This document shows positions 1 to 7,585 of a stretch of 27,472 nucleotides of DNA, in pieces. The notes below the pieces were generated by a model, which worked only from the letters and a program-made list of their open reading frames with translations, was not told the origin of the DNA and did not search any database. The position numbers and the translations under genes were made by a program. Location: contig JAICWX010000089.1 of the NCBI GenBank assembly GCA_025934635.1, positions 1-27,472 of the forward strand, in the 5' to 3' direction. This DNA comes from Streptosporangiaceae bacterium. GTDB taxonomy: Bacteria > Actinomycetota > Actinomycetes > Streptosporangiales > Streptosporangiaceae. Every line of letters starts with the position of its first letter. Positions within the stretch are counted from its first letter, which is position 1.

Positions 1-26
1 AGCATGACCTTGGAGGTGATCCGCGC

Positions 27-890
27 ATGGCACCGCCTATGTGGGCAGGCTTGACGCTCGCGTTCGCCTCGGCGCTGGTCACCAACACGGCCTACTCCCT
101 GGAGCATGACGCCGCGGCGGCGCTGCCGCCGCTCTCGCCGCGGCGGCCCTTTCAGTCGGCTGGGCTCCTGCTCCGTGACCGGCGCTGGCTCCTGGCGTTC
201 GCGGCCGAGACCGCGGGCTGGCTGATGTACGTGGCGGCGCTGCGGCTGGCGCCGCTATCGCTCGTGCAGGCGGTGGCGGCGTCCGGGGTCGCCGTGCTGG
301 CGTTCGCTACCGCGCGCGGGCACCCGTCCCGGCTAGCGCGGCGCGAGCAGGCCGCCGTCGTCCTGGCGATTGCCGGGCTGACGCTGCTGGCGCTCTCGCT
401 CGTCGGCGCCAGCGAGTCCGATCAGCGTCCGGCCGCCCTCGGCGTCGTCATCTGGCTGGCCGCGTTCGGCGGCGGCGCGGCGCTGCTGATCGCCGTACCC
501 ACCCATTTCGTCCGGGCCGCCTCGCTCGGCCTGGCCGCCGGGCTGCTGTTCGCCGACGGTGACGTCTCCGCCAAGCTGGTCGGCTATGGCGGGGTATGGC
601 TGGCCGCGATCGGCACCCTCATCGTGGCCTACGCGGCCGGGACGAGCGTGCTGCAGTGGGCGTACCAGCGGGGTGACGCGCTGACCGCGGCGGGCATGGC
701 GACGATGGCGACGAACGCGGTGCCGATCGCGGCCGGGTTCGTGCTGTTCGGCGAGACGCTGCCGCACGGGACGCGAGCCGTCCTGCAGGTCGCGGCGTTC
801 GGCTGCCTGGTGGTGAGCGCGGTCGCGCTCGGCCACCGGCAGTCGTCGCAGGCTGAACCGAACGCGCCGGGTCCTCCGGCCGGCAGCTGA
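27..890 (+). CDS. DMT/EamA-like multi-spanning membrane protein
   Basis: This 287-aa, very hydrophobic protein has about eight to ten predicted membrane helices separated by short loops, with a polar Pro-rich tail (SSQAEPNAPGPPAGS). Its pattern of paired hydrophobic segments and late motif (ATNAVPIAAGFVLFGETLP) resembles the drug/metabolite transporter (EamA-like) superfamily, where a 'fGE.lp' element sits in the penultimate helix. The start at 27 is backed by GGAGG at 12-16, ten bases upstream; the frame is also open to the window edge, so a longer start cannot be fully excluded. It is convergent with the b561-like gene. The substrate cannot be inferred and no DosR-type box is visible in front of it. 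It may be unrelated to the stress locus that follows. Confidence 0.75.
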   Translation: MAPPMWAGLTLAFASALVTNTAYSLEHDAAAALPPLSPRRPFQSAGLLLRDRRWLLAFAAETAGWLMYVAALRLAPLSLVQAVAASGVAVLAFATARGHPSRLARREQAAVVLAIAGLTLLALSLVGASESDQRPAALGVVIWLAAFGGGAALLIAVPTHFVRAASLGLAAGLLFADGDVSAKLVGYGGVWLAAIGTLIVAYAAGTSVLQWAYQRGDALTAAGMATMATNAVPIAAGFVLFGETLPHGTRAVLQVAAFGCLVVSAVALGHRQSSQAEPNAPGPPAGS

Positions 891-999
891 CCTTGGTCCT
901 GGCGGTCAGCGTCGGCCCTGACGCCGTTCCGGGTGCCTGCCTGCTGGTCCGCCCAGCGCGCGACGGCCGCGTCCAGGGACAGGACCGGGCCGGTGCCGG

Positions 1000-1092
1000 C
1001 CAGAACGTGAACCCGAGAAAGGCGCGCAGCGGGAGCAGCACGCGGCCCAGGACGTCCGGCGCCGGCACGGCCGGGACTAGCTTGGATGTCAC
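1000..1092 (-). pseudogene. Possible DoxX-like gene remnant (N-terminus only)
   Basis: On the minus strand a GTG at 1092 is preceded by GCGGAGG and opens a frame whose first 31 residues include a stretch like the start of DoxX/TQO-small-subunit membrane proteins (LGRVLLPLRAFLGFTF). After that the frame turns into Arg/Pro/Ser-rich sequence with no membrane character and runs antisense into the gene ending at 890. I read it as a 5' remnant of a decayed gene. A second frame just downstream (GPVLSLDAAVARWADQQ) may be a fragment of another membrane-enzyme gene, but that is weak. The rest of 891-1112 holds nothing I can recognise. Confidence 0.3.
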
Positions 1093-1112
1093 CTCATACC
1101 TCCGCCCAGGTC

Positions 1113-1814
1113 CTAGTGATCGTGGCCGGGGGCTAGGGCTTGCCAGTGGCCCAGGTGGCTGAGCAGGAGAAAGCCGAGCACGACGCCGACCACCAGGCTG
1201 GCGGCGATCAGCCACTGCCGCGGCCCCGCCCCGGTGACGTCCCGGCGCGTCCGCCGCAGCCAGTCCCGCGGCGCCAGCCGGAACATCTCGCCCAGGTGGC
1301 CGAGCACGTGGATGGTCATGGCACCGAACCACAGCACGAAGCTGGCCTTGTGCACCTTCAGCAGCAGCGGCAGCCATGAGCCGCCCGCCAGGAGCAGCCC
1401 GATACCGCTGGCGAACAGCATGACGGTGAGGATCACCACGACCGGGCCCAGCAGGCGCAGCAGGACCGGCGGCGGTCCCTTGCGCCGGTAGGCCGCGTCG
1501 CCGCGGTAGTAGCGCGCGAACCGCCAGGTGGTGCTGGCCACCTTGAGCAGCACCGGCGGCACGAGCAGCATGCCGATGAACACGTGCGGCGTCAGCAGCG
1601 CGCGGACCCGCAGGACGGTGAAGCCCTCGGCGGCCAGCAGTACCAGCAGCAGGGCCGCGTTGGATGCGGTCAGCCGGGCGTTGGCCGCCACCCCCGCGTC
1701 GGCCCTTCGCCCGGCCCGGCCGGGCAGCCGGATACCGTCTCGGCTATCGGTGCTCACGGTGCGGACTGTACGAAGCAAACGTGACAGCTGCGTGAAGGGG
1801 CGGATGCTGGTCAT
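1113..1814 (-). CDS. Cytochrome b561-like membrane protein
   Basis: This 233-aa protein has a ~50-residue polar, Arg-rich N-terminus followed by about five hydrophobic segments (roughly 51-70, 72-95, 117-144, 148-175, 200-220). Histidines occur at membrane-helix positions typical of heme-b-binding proteins: H77, H155, H169/H173 and H220/H223. This suggests a cytochrome b561/ferric-reductase-like electron carrier, but the exact family is not certain. Its ATG at 1814-1812 overlaps the TGA of the upstream P-type ATPase (ATGA), so the two are translationally coupled. A heme membrane protein coupled to a hemerythrin-tailed metal ATPase suggests a shared role in iron or redox-dependent metal handling; that link is inference. 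Confidence 0.7.
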   Translation of the reverse strand: MTSIRPFTQLSRLLRTVRTVSTDSRDGIRLPGRAGRRADAGVAANARLTASNAALLLVLLAAEGFTVLRVRALLTPHVFIGMLLVPPVLLKVASTTWRFARYYRGDAAYRRKGPPPVLLRLLGPVVVILTVMLFASGIGLLLAGGSWLPLLLKVHKASFVLWFGAMTIHVLGHLGEMFRLAPRDWLRRTRRDVTGAGPRQWLIAASLVVGVVLGFLLLSHLGHWQALAPGHDH

Positions 1815-4150
1815 GCGCCCGCTGGCGCGGCCTCGTCGTCGCCCAGTGACAGGTAGGCCTCGTCCTCCTGCGCCGTGTGCAGGCGCAGGATCGCGTGCAG
1901 GCCGTACAGGGTGGTGCGGAGGTCAGCGATGTCGGCCTCGTCCGGGGCGCGGTCACCGATCTCGGTGATGAGCCGTCCGAGCCGGGTGATCTGGTAGGAG
2001 ATCTCGGCGTGAGCCCGGCTCATGGCGGCGGTGGGGTCGGTCCCGCCGAGGAGCCGGTTCACGGCCGGGTAGAGGTCGGTCTCCTCCGCGTTCTCGTGCG
2101 GCCAGATCTCGCCGGTCAGCACTGCGTACACCTGGCGGACCCGGGCCATGGCGACACGCGGTTCCGCGGCGAGCGCGTCGGCAGCGGCCCGCAGCTGCTC
2201 GATGTCGGCGCGGATGAACTGATGCTCGGCGCGAAACCTGCGGGTCAGCGCGGCGTCCGCGGCGGTCAGCCGCCCGTCGGCGACGGGCAGCAGCGCACGG
2301 AGGGCGTTGAGGATGGCCACCACGTCGATGGCCTCCTGCAGCAGCGCCCCCCAGACCGCGGGAAGCAGCCCGGCGGCGGCCGTGCCCATCGCGGCCAGCG
2401 ACATCGCCATTCCGGCGAGGACGCTCTGCAGCGCGATCCGGCGGGTCCGGCGGCCCAGCACCGCCGCCTCGCCGAGACGGCCGAGGTGGTCGACGGTCAG
2501 GACCGCGTCGGCCGCCTCCGACGACGCGGTGGATCCCCGTGCCCCCATGGCCACCCCGACGTCGGCCAGGGCGAGGGCGGGCGCGTCGTTGATCCCGTCA
2601 CCGGTCATGATGACGGGAGCCCGGCGCTGCTCCCGCCGCACCGCGTCCAGCTTGCCGTCCGGGGTCAGCTCGGCGAGCACCTCGTCGACGCCGGTGAGGG
2701 CCCCGACGACGCTGGCTGCCTCGGCGCGGTCGCCGGTAGCCAGGACGATCCGCGTGATGCCGCCGCGGCGCAGTGCCCTGATCGTCTGCCGGGCGTCCGG
2801 CCGGATCCTGTCCTCGAGCAGCAGCGCGCCCGCGGGCTCGCCGTCCACCGCGACGAACACCGTGAGGGCCCCGTCTAGCCGGGCCCGCCTGCGGACGGCC
2901 CTGACCCAGGGCGGAGTGCCCGTCACCGCGGCCCACTCGGCCCGGCCGAGCCTGACCGGCCGGTCCCCGACTGTCCCCGCGATACCCTGCCCGGGCTGCT
3001 CGGTCACGTCCGCGGGCGGGGCCAGCGGGCAGCCGCGTCCGGCGGCCGCGCGGACGACCGCGGCCGCCAGGACATGCCCGGAGGCCTGGTCGAGGGACGC
3101 CGCGAGGCCCAGGAGCTCGTCCGGCGGCAGGCTGCCCGCGGGCACGACGGCGGTCACGGCGGGCTGGCCGCTGGTCAGCGTGCCCGTCTTGTCCAGCATG
3201 ACGGTAGTGCACCGGGCGAGGCGCTCGAGGACCGCGCCGTTCTTCACCACGATCCCGCGGCGCGCCGCGGCTGACAGGCCGGAGACGAGCGCGACCGGGG
3301 CCGCGAGGATCAGCGGGCACGGAGTGGCGACGACCAGGACGGCCACCGCCCGGGCGGCGCCGCCCAGCCCCCAGGCCACCGCGGCTACCGCCAGGCTGAG
3401 CGGCAGGAACCACAGGGCGTACCGGTCGGCCAGCCGGACGAACGGCGCCTGCGTGCTCTCCGCCTCGCCGACCAGGCGGACGATGGCCGCATAGGTGCTG
3501 TCGGCGGCGCTGGCGCTGGCCCGCAGGTCGAACGGCCCGGCCGCGTTCAGCGTCCCGCTGCGTAGCGCGTCACCGCGCTGGTGCTCGACCGGAAGCGCCT
3601 CGCCGGTGAGGGCCGACTCATCGAGCACGGCCGTGCCCGAGGCCAGCATGCCGTCCACCGGGACGATATCGCCGGCGGCCACCAGCAGCACCTCGCCGGC
3701 GGCGATCTGATCCAGCGGCACGGTCTCCAGCCCGCCATCTTGGTAGCGGCGGCCAGTGCGCGGCGCCCGCGCCAGCAGCGTGCTCAGGTCGTGCCGGGCA
3801 CGATAGGCGGCCCAGGCTTCGAGAGCACGTCCGCTGGCGAGCATGACGCTGATCACGGCGGCGGCGAGCAGTTCGCCGACCGCCACCGCGCCGGCCAGCG
3901 CCAGCAGCGCGATGACGTCGACGCTGAGCCGCCCGCGCAGAAGGGCGGCCGTCGCGATCCAGAGCGCGTAGCCCAGGCCGCACGCTGCCGTGACGAGCCA
4001 TGTCAGGGCCGCGGCTCCGCCCGCGCCGGCCAGGCGGCTCAGGCCGCCTGCGGTCAGCCCGGCTGTCGTCGCGACCAGCAGCAGCGGCGCGGACCGGCGG
4101 TTCAGCCACGTCAGCGCGCCGCGGACGGCAGTCATGTTCATGACTGCCAC
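1811..4150 (-). CDS. P1B-5-type metal-transporting ATPase with C-terminal hemerythrin domain
   Basis: This 779-aa P-type ATPase has the actuator TGE at 182-184, phosphorylation motif DKTGT at 320-324 and GDGINDAP at 517-524. The membrane metal-site motif is TPCP (276-279) rather than CPC, and a late helix carries QE..D.....N..R (605-618). These two motifs together define the P1B-5 subgroup, whose studied members handle Ni/Fe-type metals. No N-terminal metal-binding domain is present. Residues ~635-769 form a hemerythrin-like helical bundle with candidate di-iron ligands H643, H685, E689, H714, H752/H758 and D763 (HxxxE and HxxxxD patterns). Such a fusion is known in actinobacterial P1B-5 ATPases (Acidothermus). 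The frame opens at GTG 4150; ATGs at 4141 or 4135 are alternatives. A DosR-like box lies 28 bases upstream, and the b561-like gene is coupled downstream. Confidence 0.92.
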   Translation of the reverse strand: MAVMNMTAVRGALTWLNRRSAPLLLVATTAGLTAGGLSRLAGAGGAAALTWLVTAACGLGYALWIATAALLRGRLSVDVIALLALAGAVAVGELLAAAVISVMLASGRALEAWAAYRARHDLSTLLARAPRTGRRYQDGGLETVPLDQIAAGEVLLVAAGDIVPVDGMLASGTAVLDESALTGEALPVEHQRGDALRSGTLNAAGPFDLRASASAADSTYAAIVRLVGEAESTQAPFVRLADRYALWFLPLSLAVAAVAWGLGGAARAVAVLVVATPCPLILAAPVALVSGLSAAARRGIVVKNGAVLERLARCTTVMLDKTGTLTSGQPAVTAVVPAGSLPPDELLGLAASLDQASGHVLAAAVVRAAAGRGCPLAPPADVTEQPGQGIAGTVGDRPVRLGRAEWAAVTGTPPWVRAVRRRARLDGALTVFVAVDGEPAGALLLEDRIRPDARQTIRALRRGGITRIVLATGDRAEAASVVGALTGVDEVLAELTPDGKLDAVRREQRRAPVIMTGDGINDAPALALADVGVAMGARGSTASSEAADAVLTVDHLGRLGEAAVLGRRTRRIALQSVLAGMAMSLAAMGTAAAGLLPAVWGALLQEAIDVVAILNALRALLPVADGRLTAADAALTRRFRAEHQFIRADIEQLRAAADALAAEPRVAMARVRQVYAVLTGEIWPHENAEETDLYPAVNRLLGGTDPTAAMSRAHAEISYQITRLGRLITEIGDRAPDEADIADLRTTLYGLHAILRLHTAQEDEAYLSLGDDEAAPAGA

Positions 4151-4177
4151 TCTCGATGCCGCGGACGGGCGATACCC

Positions 4178-4191
4178 AGGGCGAAAGTCAC
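4178..4191 (-). promoter_or_regulatory. Candidate DosR/DevR-like box upstream of the P1B-5 ATPase
   Basis: Read on the minus strand this is GTGACTTTCGCCCT, matching 11 of 14 positions of the box form GGGACTTTNGTCCC. It lies 28 bases before the ATPase start. Weak alone; its value comes from the series of similar sites in the window. Confidence 0.4.
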
Positions 4192-4218
4192 CAGGCCCGG
4201 GGCCGTTCGGTCATCCGG

Positions 4219-4521
4219 TCAATGGGACGGGTGCGTGGCGTCCTGGACCGTCCAGATTGCCGACGTCAGCGTCTCGAACCGGTGCAGGTGCCGGCGCAGC
4301 TGAGCGGAATCGCCCGCCCCGGCAGCGGTGACGGCCTCGGCGGCGGCCGCCGCGAGCCGGCTCAGCCGCACGTCCAGGAAGATGCCGGTGCCCGGGCTGC
4401 CCCCAGCCGCGGCCCGGACCTCGCGGCTCGCGGCTTCCGCCTCGGCCAGGATCGCCGCGGTCGCCGCGGCCCTGGTCAGCCACGGAACCGGCGCCTCGGG
4501 AAGGGACCATGGTGCCGGCAT
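4219..4521 (-). CDS. 100-aa Ala-rich protein of unknown function, likely DosR-box controlled
   Basis: I do not recognise the family. The frame starts at ATG 4521-4519 (MPAPWSLPEAPVPWLTRAAA), encodes 100 residues and ends in TVQDATHPSH. It is Ala/Glu/Arg-rich and predicted mostly helical, with two long amphipathic stretches (about 17-38 and 50-90), no signal peptide and no membrane segment. The coding signal begins near this ATG; upstream the same frame continues open but loses protein-like character. The ribosome site is weak. A near-perfect DosR-type box begins 31 bases upstream, so it may be expressed from a short or no leader. It is followed after 68 bases by the ATPase operon on the same strand. 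Confidence 0.6.
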   Translation of the reverse strand: MPAPWSLPEAPVPWLTRAAATAAILAEAEAASREVRAAAGGSPGTGIFLDVRLSRLAAAAAEAVTAAGAGDSAQLRRHLHRFETLTSAIWTVQDATHPSH

Positions 4522-4551
4522 GGCCCGGATCCGGTGGGCAGACCATCGGCC

Positions 4552-4565
4552 GGGACTTTGGGCCC
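4552..4565. promoter_or_regulatory. Strong DosR/DevR-like box (13/14)
   Basis: GGGACTTTGGGCCC matches GGGACTTTNGTCCC at 13 of 14 positions. It lies in the 343-base region between the minus-strand 100-aa gene (31 bases from its start) and the plus-strand phosphoribosyltransferase fragment. Confidence 0.65.
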
Positions 4566-4737
4566 GCCGTACCGTATCGATCGGATGACGAGCGGGCCGG
4601 TGCTGGCAGAGGCGGAGGACACGTCGCGGCATGACCTTTGCCCTGGATACCCACCCGTTCGGTACCTTCTTCCGCGCCGGGCCGGAACCAAGGCCCTTTC
4701 CGCGGGCGGGGGAATGACGTGTGCTGGTCAGGCGCGA

Positions 4738-4751
4738 GGGCTTTATGTCCC
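4738..4751 (+). promoter_or_regulatory. Candidate DosR/DevR-like box upstream of phosphoribosyltransferase fragment
   Basis: GGGCTTTATGTCCC matches 11 of 14 positions of the box form and lies 113 bases before the ATG at 4865, pointing into the plus-strand unit. Confidence 0.45.
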
Positions 4752-4864
4752 TAGCGGGGACGGCCGGGACGGGAGGCAATGGCAGAGGGGGCGAAAGGAA
4801 AGGTCGCACGATGTCATTCACCGGAGCCGGTTCATCGAGCCGGTCCGTATAGGGAGGTAGTGCG

Positions 4865-5077
4865 ATGCTGTTCGCCGATCGCATAGACGCGGGACGGCGG
4901 CTGGCGCGCTCGCTGTCATCCCTGCGCAGCACCGATGTCGTCGTGCTGGCGCTGCCGCGCGGCGGCGTGCCGGTCGCGTCGGAGGTGGCACGGATGCTGG
5001 GCGCCCCGCTCGACGTGATCGCGGTGCGCAAGCTCGGCCAGCTCGCGCAGGCGAGCACCGTCGCGACCGCGGCCTGA
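4865..5077 (+). pseudogene. Truncated phosphoribosyltransferase-like gene
   Basis: The 70-aa product matches the N-terminal part of phosphoribosyltransferase-domain proteins found in actinobacterial dormancy loci: [14 protein letters not shown], then [18 protein letters not shown] and the family's '[13 protein letters not shown]' strand (about 46-58). The family normally runs beyond 200 residues and holds its phosphoribosyl-pyrophosphate loop further on. Here the frame stops after [11 protein letters not shown] and the following 117 bases show no continuation in any frame. The ribosome site (AGGGAGGT) and upstream box are intact, so a short product may still be made, but it lacks the catalytic loop. 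I call it a 3'-truncated pseudogene. Confidence 0.75.
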
Positions 5078-5102
5078 GGGCGCAAATCATTATCACCAGC
5101 AA

Positions 5103-5116
5103 CCGACTTTCAGCCC
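5103..5116 (+). promoter_or_regulatory. Weak DosR/DevR-like box upstream of CBS-BON gene
   Basis: CCGACTTTCAGCCC matches 10 of 14 positions and sits about 80 bases before the CBS-BON start. Only the left half and the terminal CCC are well conserved. Confidence 0.25.
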
Positions 5117-5194
5117 TGTTTCGGGCAGACCATTGACCCTGCCCGTACGGCCCGCGGGAGAGGAGGCTCGGAGCATAAGGAACTAAAGGGCAGG

Positions 5195-5878
5195 GTGATG
5201 ATGATGAAAGCGCTGGTCAGGGACGTCATGTCCTCACTCCCGATATCGGTTCGCGAGACCACCTCGTTCAGGGAGATAGCCGCCAGGCTCCGCCGTGCCC
5301 GGGTGAGCGCATTTCCGGTCCTCGACGCCGACGGCAAGGTAACCGGCGTCGTTTCCGAGGCGGACCTGCTGGTCAAGGAGGCCGTGCATGGTGAGCCCGG
5401 CGGCATCGGCTGGTTGCTGGGCGGCCTGGTCCACCACGCCGCGCGGGCCAAGGCGGACGGTGTCACGGCGGCCGACCTGATGACGAGCCCGGCGGTGACG
5501 ATCGGCCCGGACGACACGGTGGAGCACGCTGCGCGGCTGATGTTCACCCGCAAGATCAAGCATCTTCCCGTGACGGACTCCGCTGGCCGCCTGGTCGGGA
5601 TCATCAGCCGGATCGACGTGCTAGCCGTCTTCGACCGCACCGACGCGGAGATCCGTGCGGAGATCATGCGCGACGTGATCACGGGCCGCTCCGAGCCGAG
5701 CTGGTACTCGGTGATCGTGAAGGACGGCGTGGTGACGATGGAAGGCACGCCCGAGACCGCTCACGTCGGTCACGACCTGGTCCGGCGGGCCTGGCACGTC
5801 CAGGGTGTCGTGGCGGTGCGTGACCGCCTCGTCTACCCGATGACGCTGGTTCCCAGCAGCCCGGGGCCTTACTTCTGA
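5195..5878 (+). CDS. CBS-CBS-BON domain protein
   Basis: This 227-aa soluble protein has two CBS motifs (about residues 8-65, VRDVMSSLPISVRETTSF...VSEADLL, and 92-150, ADLMTSPAVTIGPDDTV...IISRIDVL). A BON domain follows (about 155-218, with IVKDGVVTMEGTPETA...VVAVRDRLVY). CBS pairs bind adenine nucleotides and sense energy charge; BON domains are thought to bind membranes or ligands. In mycobacteria a CBS protein (Hrp1) belongs to the DosR regulon, although it lacks BON. The start is ambiguous: GTG 5195 or any of three following ATGs at 5198, 5201, 5204. The purine-rich AGGG at 5192-5195 suits ATG 5204 best. It ends 34 bases before the transhydrogenase remnant. Confidence 0.88.
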   Translation: MMMMKALVRDVMSSLPISVRETTSFREIAARLRRARVSAFPVLDADGKVTGVVSEADLLVKEAVHGEPGGIGWLLGGLVHHAARAKADGVTAADLMTSPAVTIGPDDTVEHAARLMFTRKIKHLPVTDSAGRLVGIISRIDVLAVFDRTDAEIRAEIMRDVITGRSEPSWYSVIVKDGVVTMEGTPETAHVGHDLVRRAWHVQGVVAVRDRLVYPMTLVPSSPGPYF

Positions 5879-5912
5879 TGCAGGCCGCGCGGGCGGAAGG
5901 AGAGCGACAGTC

Positions 5913-6293
5913 ATGAGCCAGACCTCATCGGAGCCGGCCGTCACGATCGGCGTACTGAAGGAGACCGCGCCGGGCGAGCAGCGGGTGGCGGTGGTGCCCG
6001 AGTCGGTGCCGGTGCTGGGCCGCGCGGGCGTCCGGGTTCTCGCGGAGGCGGGAGCGGGCGCGGCGGCGTGGTTTCCCGACAGTGCCTACGAACGAGCCGG
6101 CGCGACGGTCACCGACGTCGCGCTGGTCATAGGGGCCAACGACGTCACCAACCCGGCTGCCCGGCTCCCCGGCAACCCGGTATCGGGTATGCCGATCCTG
6201 AACGTGGACCAGGCCACCGGCATGTTCTTCTCCGACGCCAAGGCCGGCCAGGCCGGCCTGGCCGCCTCTGTCAAGGCCATGCTGCCCAGCTGA
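5913..6293 (+). pseudogene. Transhydrogenase remnant: PntA N-terminus fused in frame to PntB C-terminus
   Basis: The 126-aa frame has a good ribosome site (GGAAGGAG). Residues ~11-66 match the N-terminus of the NAD(P) transhydrogenase alpha subunit/alanine dehydrogenase family (IGVLKETAPGEQRVAVVPES...VLAEAGAGAAAWFPDSAYERAGA). Residues ~67-104 switch to the NADP-binding domain of the beta subunit (VALVIGANDVTNPAAR...GMPILNVD), and ~107-126 resemble its extreme C-terminus (FFSDAKAGQAGLAASVKAML). A normal pnt locus encodes about 900-1000 residues including all membrane helices. Here two in-frame deletions removed nearly everything. No transhydrogenase activity is possible; whether the mini-protein is expressed is unknown. 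Confidence 0.8.
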
Positions 6294-6299
6294 CGCCGG

Positions 6300-6319
6300 G
6301 CCGGAGCTCAGCCTCCGGC
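6300..6319. terminator. Weak bidirectional hairpin between convergent genes
   Basis: GCCGGAG (6300-6306) and CTCCGGC (6313-6319) form a 7-bp stem with a 6-base loop, spanning the stop codon of the phosphofructokinase gene and just after the pnt remnant. No T-run follows on either strand. Confidence 0.3.
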
Positions 6320-7585
6320 GAGATAGCCGAACCGGCCGGCGAAGGCCGCGGGCTCCAGGCCCGCGGCCTTCGCGAGCTGGCTGAGCCTGGCCGGATCGCC
6401 GAGATCCTCGCGGTCCAGCCGGATCATGTACTCGCGGGCCACCCGGTACGAGCTCGATTCGACGTCCACCAGCCTGATCCGCACCCGCCCCGTCTCAGGG
6501 TCGGTGAACGACCCGAAGGGCAGCGGCACCATGTGGCCGCCCTGGATCGTGATCATGCCGCCGGGCTCGTCGCCTGCCAGCACCTGCTTCAGGTACTCGA
6601 CGGCGGCGTAACCGAGGTCACGGGTGTACTCGATGTCGAACGGGATCGGGGGCGCGCACCGGAGCTCGTAGCCGATGTTCTTGCCCTCCACCGTGACATT
6701 CTGCCCGCGCTCCCGGAAACGGTCCTTGACCTGTTTGGCCAGCAGACGGTCCAGCTCGAGCTCGGCCAGCCGGACGTGACCGTGCTCGTCTCGCTCGACA
6801 TCGGGCATGGCCTGGGCGAGTTCGTCCGGGGGCAGGCGCAGGCCGATACCCTCGGCCAGCACCGCCACGCCGAAGGGACGGCCGTGGGCGATGCGCTTGA
6901 GCATCGACGTCTCCAGGATGTCCACCAGGCGCGACAGCCGGATGGGCTGGTCACGGGGAAATTCCTCCGCGATCAGCGTGAGGGTGGCCCCCGCCGACTT
7001 GCCGGTGCCCAGGGCCAGGTGGCCCGCCGAGCGGCCCATGGCCACCACCAGGTACCACCGCTGGGTGGTGATGGCGTCGGTCATCAGGTTGTTGACCAGC
7101 TCGACCCCCACGCTCCGGGCGGTCTCGAAGCCGAACGTCGGCGTACCGCCCGGCAGCGGCAGGTCGTTGTCGATGGTCTTGGGCACGTGCGCCACGCGCA
7201 GGGCCCCGCCGGCCGCCTCGGCCAGCCGGGACGCCGAGAACGCGGTGTCGTCCCCGCCGATCGTCACCAGCGCTTCGATCCCCAGCTTCCGCAGTGACGC
7301 CAGGCAGGCGTTCAGCCGCCAGTCCGGGTCCGCGGCGCCCGCGTCCCGGACCGTCGGGTTGGCCCGCGAGGTCCTGATGACCGACCCGCCCAGGACGTGG
7401 ATCCTCGACACGTCCGTGATGGACAGCGGCCGTGCCTCCTCGACCCGGCCCTCGATGAGGTGCTGGAACCCGTCCATGATCCCGACGACGTCCCACCCGG
7501 AGTTCCGGGCCTCGATGGTGGCCGCGGAAATGACCGAGTTCATCCCCGGAGCCGGGCCACCGCCGCACAAGATCCCCAGCCTCAC
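6308..7585 (-). CDS. pfp: 6-phosphofructokinase, PPi-dependent type by signature residues
   Basis: This 425-aa phosphofructokinase carries the phosphoryl-donor loop GGGPAPGMN at 8-16, GGDD at 110-113 and PKTIDND at 135-141. In ATP-dependent enzymes the second motif is GGDG and the third PGTIDND. Asp113 and Lys136 are the residues associated with pyrophosphate use, so PPi is the likely donor; this is a family rule, not proof. Further family blocks are MGRSAGHLALG, FGVAVLAEG and ITIQGGHM. The frame extends to a GTG at 7621, but the GTG at 7585 begins the conserved strand VRLGILCGGG and has GGGGGT at proper spacing, so I chose it. It is convergent with the pnt remnant, stands alone and has no clear box. 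A reversible PPi enzyme would spare ATP under hypoxia. Confidence 0.9.
   Translation of the reverse strand: MRLGILCGGGPAPGMNSVISAATIEARNSGWDVVGIMDGFQHLIEGRVEEARPLSITDVSRIHVLGGSVIRTSRANPTVRDAGAADPDWRLNACLASLRKLGIEALVTIGGDDTAFSASRLAEAAGGALRVAHVPKTIDNDLPLPGGTPTFGFETARSVGVELVNNLMTDAITTQRWYLVVAMGRSAGHLALGTGKSAGATLTLIAEEFPRDQPIRLSRLVDILETSMLKRIAHGRPFGVAVLAEGIGLRLPPDELAQAMPDVERDEHGHVRLAELELDRLLAKQVKDRFRERGQNVTVEGKNIGYELRCAPPIPFDIEYTRDLGYAAVEYLKQVLAGDEPGGMITIQGGHMVPLPFGSFTDPETGRVRIRLVDVESSSYRVAREYMIRLDREDLGDPARLSQLAKAAGLEPAAFAGRFGYLAGG

Larger units (their letters stand above)
4522..4864. other. 343-base divergent regulatory region
   Basis: I see no credible gene here. The region holds the boxes at 4552-4565 and 4738-4751 and a weaker related 14-mer at 4683-4696 (rc GGGCCTTGGTTCCG, 10/14). 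A plus-strand open frame crosses it but its translation (Gly/Arg-rich, no motif) is not protein-like. AGGGAGGT at 4851-4858 is the ribosome site of the next plus-strand frame. Confidence 0.6.

Noticed and set aside
4156..4860. Plus-strand frame of ~230 codons across 4156-4860
   Set aside because: It runs through the regulatory gap and antisense to the 100-aa gene; residues look random and no family is evident.
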